Source: Halorussus salinus
GTDB taxonomy: Archaea; Halobacteriota; Halobacteria; Halobacteriales; Haladaptataceae
DNA length: 64,000 nt
Reading direction: 5' to 3'
NCBI RefSeq assembly: GCF_004765815.2
Contig: NZ_ML974127.1
Span: forward strand, 536,927 to 600,926
Shown: piece after piece, positions 59,856 to 64,000 of the stretch
How the letters are laid out: every line of letters starts with the position of its first letter
Numbering within the stretch: position 1 is the first letter of the stretch
Notes under the pieces: model-generated
The model's database searches: none
Told to the model about the DNA's origin: nothing
What the model saw: the letters and a program-made list of their open reading frames with translations, nothing else
Translations under genes and position numbers: made by a program

Positions 59856-60110
59856 CTCACACGCTGGATGCAGTCGGCGCGTGCTGGCGCGGCTTCATGC
59901 CGCGCCATCAGCACGCGAGGGATGAGGACCGCAGGCCGGAGTCCTCGTGAGCGAAGCGAACGAGGGCACGGAAGACGCGGGTTGTCTTCCGGCGGCCGAG
60001 GACCGCAGTCGGTTGGGGAGGGCGTGGCCCGCGGTTGCGGTGCTGTGCGGTGGCGGTTGACTCCTGTGCGTCGGCGAGAGTGCGGTTCGCGGTTACGGTG
60101 TCGTGCGGTT
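59856..60110 (+). ncRNA. Candidate non-coding RNA with consecutive hairpins
   Basis: Downstream of the TATA box at about 59824-59834 come three hairpins: a long stem 59878-59893 with 59899-59917 (GCGCGGC-ttcat-GCCGCGC core, three-base bulge), GAGGAC/GTCCTC at 59924-59946, and the perfect CGGAAGAC/GTCTTCCG at 59969-59991. CTCGT/ACGAG (59944-59964) could compete with the second. GAGGACCGCAG is directly repeated (59924, 59998), and GCGGTGCTGTGCGGT (60037-60051) recurs at 36.5 kb, with a variant at 60095-60109. Coding frames here are basic and unlike haloarchaeal proteins. I recognise no known RNA class; the boundaries are guesses. Confidence 0.35.
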
Positions 60111-60264
60111 TGAGATGCTCAAGCTCGAAGCTAGCTTCTTGGGCCAACTCACGGACAACAAACTCCGAACGTTCCACCTGCCAACGCTCCACCGGGCGAT
60201 TTCACACCCGACGCTATCTATCGCTGAAGAACTGAGAATTCAGAATCGCAGAACTACGAACCGA
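60111..60264. other. Non-coding stretch between the hairpin region and the coiled-coil gene
   Basis: Less GC-rich sequence with no recognisable gene; it lies downstream of the coiled-coil gene stop (60265) and may hold its 3' end. Confidence 0.4.
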
Positions 60265-61128
60265 CTACAGGAGTCCCGTCTTCTGGAGCTTCATGAGGTC
60301 CTCGGTGTCGAGGGTCTCGCCTTCCTTGAACTGCTGGTAGATCTCCTCGGCCTCTTCTTTGGCCTCTTCGCGCTCCTTCTCCTTCTCGGACTTGCGCTCT
60401 TCTTCTTCCTGCTTGTCGAGTTCGCGCAGGCGCTTCTGGACGCGCACGAAGTCCTCGTGGTGCTGGTCGGCCGACTCCTGAGCCTCGACGAAGCTCTCGT
60501 GCATCTCGTCGGCCTCGTCGCGGATTTCGTCGGCTTCGCGGTAGGCCTCGATCATCTGGTTGTGATGCTCTTGGGCCTTGTCCGCGAGTTCCGTGACCTT
60601 CTCGTGGTGACGGCTCGCTTCGGCGCGAACCTCCTCGGCCTCCTCGACGAGTCCTTCGAGGTCCTCGCTCTCCTCGAGCTTCTCCTTGCGGGCCGCCAGT
60701 TTCTCGCGCTTCTCTTCGATCTTCTCGATGAGTTCGCGCTCGTCCTCAGTCGAGAGGACCTCGGTCTGCTGCTTGAACTCGAGGTCTTCGATTTCGGATT
60801 CGAGCTCCTCGATGTCCTTGCCCTCGTCGAGTTCGAGGTCGGACTTCTTCTCCTCGACCTCGTCGAACAGCTCGTTGGCCTTGGCGTTGAGCTCGTTGCG
60901 CTGCTCTTTGTGTTCCTGAACCTGCTCGTTGAGCTCGTCGCGCTTCTCGCGGTGTTCCTGAGCCTCGTCGACCTTCTCGCGGGTCTCGGCGTTCAGGTCG
61001 TCACGCTTGGACGCGCGCTTGCTGGCCTTCTGGTTCAGCTCGTTTCGTCGGTCTCGGAGCTGGCCTGCGAGTTTGATTAGTTCGCCTTTCGACTTGTTCT
61101 GGAGTTCCTCTTCTGTTACACTTACCAT
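60265..61128 (-). CDS. Conserved haloarchaeal coiled-coil protein (DUF7121-like)
   Basis: A 287-residue, almost wholly coiled-coil protein starting MVSVTEEELQNKSKGELIKL. The segments LAGQLRDRRNELNQKASKRA, KQQTEVLSTEDERELIEKIE and HHEKVTELADKAQEHHNQMI are very strongly conserved in haloarchaeal homologues as I recall them, as is the C-terminus GETLDTEDLMKLQKTGLL. No enzymatic motif, signal peptide or membrane segment is present. The conservation implies an important structural or RNA/ribosome-linked role, which is unproven. A long AT-richer leader with hairpins and two TATA boxes lies upstream. Confidence 0.85.
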   Translation of the reverse strand: MVSVTEEELQNKSKGELIKLAGQLRDRRNELNQKASKRASKRDDLNAETREKVDEAQEHREKRDELNEQVQEHKEQRNELNAKANELFDEVEEKKSDLELDEGKDIEELESEIEDLEFKQQTEVLSTEDERELIEKIEEKREKLAARKEKLEESEDLEGLVEEAEEVRAEASRHHEKVTELADKAQEHHNQMIEAYREADEIRDEADEMHESFVEAQESADQHHEDFVRVQKRLRELDKQEEEERKSEKEKEREEAKEEAEEIYQQFKEGETLDTEDLMKLQKTGLL

Positions 61129-61526
61129 GCTTAGTTAAACCTCGATTCCATGCCCGCCGTGGCGTTCGGCAGTCCAGAGCGACAGCAATCGCTGTATGCA
61201 ACTGGCAATCGACCGGTGACAATAGTCCCATGTCATTTGTCGCACGATGCTTGCCGAACGCTCGTGGCGTTCTGGTATCAGCAAATATTCGCCGTGGCCA
61301 TATAAATGTTCCGCCTAGTCGTGTAGTGGAAACGGTTCACACGCCCGCTAACGGCCGTGTAAGCCGTTCCCACACTTCTCAGGGGGATATAAAGAACCGC
61401 CGACGAAACGCCGGACGAACGGCCGAGGAGCCCCCGACCGAATCGCCCGCCGACGGTTCCTTGCGAGCGGTACGACCGACGGTGGACCGACCGACGACGC
61501 TCCGAGCGACAGCGCCTCGAAGCGAG
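61129..61526 (-). promoter_or_regulatory. Long leader/promoter region of the coiled-coil gene with hairpin
   Basis: This 398-base gap has no gene. On the minus strand there are two TATA candidates: CTTTATATCC at about 61386-61396 and CATTTATATGG at about 61297-61307. An imperfect 16-base inverted repeat lies at 61328-61343 and 61356-61371 (GGAAACGGTTCACACG against CGTGTAAGCCGTTCCC), right where the first TATA box would start transcription. GTTCGGCA near 61257 and TGCCGAAC near 61168 could form a longer-range stem in the leader. Confidence 0.45.
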
Positions 61527-63422
61527 CTACAGCGGATAGACGTTCCGGACGCCGCCGTCGGTCCCGCCGAACGACAGTTCGACGCGGTCGGCGTCTCCGG
61601 GGACGGTCAGCGTGCCCGCCTCCTCGTTGCCGAGGGCGTCGACCGCTACGTCGCTCCCGCCGGTCTGTCCGCCCGCGGTCCACGAGACGGTCCCGGAGAC
61701 GGCTTCGGGCGTGTCGTTGACCACGACGAGCGTTCGGGTGTCGCCGGGCGCGGGGTAGGCGTCCAAGACGACCTGTACGGGTTCCAGCGACGAGGCCATC
61801 GCCTCGTAGCCAGCCTTCTCGGTCCCGTCGGCCGACAGCACGCCCATGCCCGCGCCGTCGTCGGTGTCTCGGAGCGCGTCGGCCGCGAGGAGACCGCTCC
61901 GCCGTCGCCGAAGCGTCTCGGTCACGCTCTTGAGGACGCGAGCCTGATAGGCTTGGGAGGCCTCGACCGGCGACTCGTCGTCGGACGCTCCGCCGGACGC
62001 GCCACCGGACCCGACGTACGACCCGTGTGCGTCGGCGTCGAACCCGGCCGCGTCGTGACCGTCGTCGGTGACGAGCGACCCCGCGCCGAACGCGCCGACC
62101 GCGCCGTCGCAGTCGTACTTGTCCAGTACCCAGTTGGTATCGCCGGGCGTACCGAACTGCCAGCCGGGGTACACGTGGGTCGCGTCGGCGTCGATCCCCG
62201 GTTCGCCGGAGACCGGGAAGACCGGCGTTCCGTCGGGGAACTTCTCGGCGATTTCGTGGTCCGCGGCGTCGTCGTAGCTCGCGCGCCACGCCCGCCAGCG
62301 GACTTTGTAGCGCGCGAGTCGCGAGGGGCCGACGCCAGCGAGGTGGTCGGTCGGGTCGGCCCGGACGCCGAACGCGGCCACGCAGGGGTGGCGCTCGACC
62401 GCCGAGGAGACCGCCCCGGCCAGCGCCGACGCCTCGTCGGGGTCGGCCGCGGCGGGTCCCACGAGCGGGAGGTCCTGCCAGACCAACACGCCCGCGTCGG
62501 CCGCGGCCTCGTAGAACTCCGCGGACGGGACGTGACCGTACGCGCGCACGAGGTTCGCGTTGGCGTTCGCGGCGCGCTCTACGTCCCACGTCGGGTCGCC
62601 CGTCGGGAGGAGAGAGAACCCGCGGGCCGGGACGCGCTGGCCGTTGACGACGAGACCGTCGTGGTCGTCTCCGTCGCTGACATCGCAGAGGCCGGTCTGG
62701 ACGACACGCTCGGAGTTGCCGAGTTTCGCCCGGACCGCGTACTGATGCTGAGGACCGAACCCCGCGGGCCACCAGTAGGCCGGGTCGCGGAGTTCGAGGG
62801 TCTTCGTGACCGTGGTGCGCTCGGGACCGTCGGTCTCGACTTTCGCGCGCTCCATCACGCCGCCGCCCCGGAACCCCTGCGGGCGGACCGACAGCGAGAT
62901 GCGGTCGTCCAGCGGTTCGCCCGCCTCGACCGCGATTTCGGCGTCCACGACCGCGCCCTCGTCGGTCCGCCGAGGAGTGAGCGAGAGGTCGTCAACGAAC
63001 GTCTCGGGGTGGGTTTCGAGGTCCGCGCCCCACCAGATGCCGGGCACGGCGCGCTCGTCGGGCACGCGGTCGGTCGCGTAGACGCCGCCGAACTCGTCGG
63101 GAGCGCGACACTCCACGACCAGTTCGTTGTCGGCGTCGAGGTCCAGCTCGTATCTCGCAGGGCAAAAGTACGTCTCGTGTTCGCCAAGCAGGTCGCCGTT
63201 CAGCCAGATGCGGGCCTGCGCGAACAGACCGCGGAGTTCGAGGGTCGCGCGCTCGTCGCCGTCGCGGGGGTCGCCGAACTCGGTCCGGTAGGCCACGCAG
63301 TCGGCGTCGGCGAACCGCTCGGGGCGGCCCGGCACGTCCACGGGGTGCCACTCGTCGGGGGCGGGTGGCTCGTCGCCCGCGGACGGGGCGACTGCCGCGC
63401 CCGTCCAGTCGGTCAGGGACAT
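61527..63422 (-). CDS. Glycoside hydrolase family 2-like protein lacking catalytic glutamates
   Basis: A 631-residue soluble protein with GH2 architecture. An N-terminal jelly roll (RGLFAQARIWLNGDLLGEHE, then VPGIWWGADLETHPETFVDD) and an Ig-like domain precede a TIM-barrel part (RGFSLLPTGDPTWDVERA, LVRAYGHVPSAEFYEAAADA, GVLVWQDLPLVG, RHPCVAAFGVRADPTDHLAG). Active GH2 enzymes have a ..GN/NE acid-base after the HPxV strand and a ..SEFG nucleophile; here these read FGVRADP and GAFGAGSLV, so both glutamates appear to be missing. It may be a non-catalytic sugar-binding paralogue. Start MSLTDWTGAAVAP at 63422. No signal peptide. Confidence 0.83.
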   Translation of the reverse strand: MSLTDWTGAAVAPSAGDEPPAPDEWHPVDVPGRPERFADADCVAYRTEFGDPRDGDERATLELRGLFAQARIWLNGDLLGEHETYFCPARYELDLDADNELVVECRAPDEFGGVYATDRVPDERAVPGIWWGADLETHPETFVDDLSLTPRRTDEGAVVDAEIAVEAGEPLDDRISLSVRPQGFRGGGVMERAKVETDGPERTTVTKTLELRDPAYWWPAGFGPQHQYAVRAKLGNSERVVQTGLCDVSDGDDHDGLVVNGQRVPARGFSLLPTGDPTWDVERAANANANLVRAYGHVPSAEFYEAAADAGVLVWQDLPLVGPAAADPDEASALAGAVSSAVERHPCVAAFGVRADPTDHLAGVGPSRLARYKVRWRAWRASYDDAADHEIAEKFPDGTPVFPVSGEPGIDADATHVYPGWQFGTPGDTNWVLDKYDCDGAVGAFGAGSLVTDDGHDAAGFDADAHGSYVGSGGASGGASDDESPVEASQAYQARVLKSVTETLRRRRSGLLAADALRDTDDGAGMGVLSADGTEKAGYEAMASSLEPVQVVLDAYPAPGDTRTLVVVNDTPEAVSGTVSWTAGGQTGGSDVAVDALGNEEAGTLTVPGDADRVELSFGGTDGGVRNVYPL

Positions 63423-63499
63423 ACTCGGTGAACGAAACCCACACCAGATAGGTTTTGCGTCCCGCGGACGACCACTTTCACTTTCACCGCGGCCTTGGC

Positions 63500-63512
63500 A
63501 CAATTTAAGTAG
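63500..63512 (+). promoter_or_regulatory. TATA-like box of the 50-residue zinc-finger-like gene
   Basis: CACAATTTAAGTA at about 63500-63512 lies 24-35 bases before the ATG at 63535, the expected spacing for a leaderless archaeal transcript. Confidence 0.5.
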
Positions 63513-63534
63513 GATGGCGGGACGACCCTCCGTC

Positions 63535-63687
63535 ATGCTCGAAGACCTACGGTGCGTCTGCGACGGTCGGAACTGCGAGCGAACCCTCGGCGAGAACGAG
63601 TTGATGCTCCGGATGACGACCGACGCGGGCGAGCGCCGCGCCTACGAGTGCGCCTGCGGCGCGGTCACGGTGACGGTGGTCCGGTAG
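63535..63687 (+). CDS. Small CxC zinc-finger-like protein (50 residues)
   Basis: ATG at 63535 opens a 50-residue frame ending TAG at 63685-63687: it begins MLEDLRCVCDGRNCERTLGE and ends YECACGAVTVTVVR. Cysteines at 7, 9, 14 and a second CxC near residues 40-42 suggest a small zinc-binding fold, a class that is abundant in haloarchaea. A well-placed TATA box supports that it is a real leaderless gene. Function unknown. Confidence 0.65.
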   Translation: MLEDLRCVCDGRNCERTLGENELMLRMTTDAGERRAYECACGAVTVTVVR

Positions 63688-63696
63688 CGGTTCGGC

Positions 63697-63764
63697 GGTC
63701 CGGTAACGCCGACGCCGGAGGTTCGGTAACGCCGACGCCGGTGGACCGGTAACGCCGAACCGGA
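63697..63764. repeat. Three tandem copies of a 23-base repeat
   Basis: GGTCCGGTAACGCCGACGCC plus GGA (63697-63719) is followed by a near-identical copy (63720-63742) and a shortened third (63743-63764). The array lies between the small zinc-finger-like gene and the flavin reductase gene and does not belong to either reading frame. Confidence 0.65.
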
Positions 63765-63810
63765 CCGCGGAGTCGCAGACTCTTTGTTCTCTCCTCGGCA
63801 AGCGACACGC

Positions 63811-64000
63811 ATGGACGGAACCGAAGTCGCGGTCCGCTCGGTCGAGACGGTCGGCACCGACACCATCGCGCTCACGCTGGAGACGCCCCCGGAGTTCGAC
63901 GCCCGTCCGGGCCAGTTCGTCCAGTTGGCCGCGACGATAGACGGCGAGGAGGTCACGCGCCACTACACGCTCTCGTCGCCCGACGTGGGCGAGACGTTCG
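63811..64000 (+). CDS. Flavin-dependent oxidoreductase of the ferredoxin-NADP reductase type (partial)
   Basis: ATG at 63811 opens a frame that runs off the window end. The 63 visible residues begin MDGTEVAVRSVETVGTDTIA and include the FAD-binding-domain pattern FDARPGQFVQLAATIDGEEV followed by RHYTLSSPD. The PGQFV and RxYTLSSP motifs are the flavin-contacting elements of ferredoxin reductase-type enzymes. The NAD(P)-binding half is outside the window, so the electron partner cannot be told. Confidence 0.8.
   Translation, partial: MDGTEVAVRSVETVGTDTIALTLETPPEFDARPGQFVQLAATIDGEEVTRHYTLSSPDVGETF

Noticed and set aside
59878-60051. RNase P RNA or SRP RNA at the hairpin cluster
   Set aside because: The conserved core sequences of these RNAs were looked for and not found.
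59733-60113. Plus-strand ORF in the hairpin-rich region
   Set aside because: The translation is strongly basic with hairpin-driven composition, the opposite of haloarchaeal proteins; a non-coding role is more likely.
61230-63431. 733-codon plus-strand frame opposite the GH2-like gene
   Set aside because: The minus strand gives an acidic GH2-fold protein; the plus-strand product is Arg/Val-rich and starts inside the promoter region of other genes.

Overview
The window is chromosomal DNA from a haloarchaeon (class Halobacteria). The evidence is the strong GC bias with G/C third positions, very acidic predicted proteins, TATA-like boxes close to start codons, and archaeal core genes: TFB, Smc/ScpA, AglD, geranylgeranylglyceryl phosphate synthase, archaeal pantoate kinase and 4-phosphopantoate-beta-alanine ligase, 3-dehydroquinate synthase II, and a halobacterial transducer. 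I could not assign a genus. I saw no rRNA, tRNA, CRISPR array, insertion sequence or integrase.

Layout. 0-4.2 kb: condensin operon (small coiled-coil gene, smc, scpA; scpA runs into an abnormal G/C homopolymer tract at the window edge). 4.4-12 kb: archaeosortase-type surface glycoprotein, sensor kinase, gatB, a Tat-exported lytic transglycosylase and a MATE exporter. 12.3-17.2 kb: topA, an acidic small protein behind a potentially structured leader, GGGP synthase, and an HTH/HalOD1 pair. 17.4-21.2 kb: ABC exporter with its TetR regulator, then aspS. 21.2-25.7 kb is the most accessory-looking stretch: a PIN toxin/antitoxin pair, a Tat-exported protein ending in a 12-cysteine domain, the two archaeal CoA genes separated by a SIMPL gene, and a small AT-richer cassette encoding a four-cysteine secreted peptide inserted behind a decayed copy of the 5' end of the CoA ligase gene. 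25.8-33 kb: tandem AAA ATPase, cold-shock protein, lipoprotein, thi4, a DUF6775-like protein, methyltransferase. 33.2-39.3 kb: transducer, PRC-barrel-like protein, a repeat-rich intergenic region, ppsA. 39.5-50 kb: lipoprotein, two shikimate genes, orphan DNA methyltransferase, TFB, cobalamin-binding protein, DUF84 phosphatase, aglD. 50-59.5 kb: small HTH-like protein, SDR enzyme, regulator, NfeD/SPFH pair, pyruvate kinase, GYD protein, metG. 59.5-64 kb: a hairpin-rich non-coding region, a conserved coiled-coil protein with a long leader, a glycoside hydrolase family 2-like protein lacking its catalytic glutamates, a 50-residue zinc-finger-like protein and the start of a flavin reductase.

Shared themes. 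PEP synthase and pyruvate kinase control the PEP/pyruvate node in opposite directions. aroB' and aroD act at consecutive shikimate steps. AspRS and GatB together fit tRNA-dependent asparagine formation. Pantoate kinase and the CoA ligase form the archaeal route to phosphopantothenate. Two secreted cysteine-rich products and a secreted murein-hydrolase-like enzyme suggest inter-microbial competition, but that is inference. All functional assignments come from reading motifs by eye; no database search was run.
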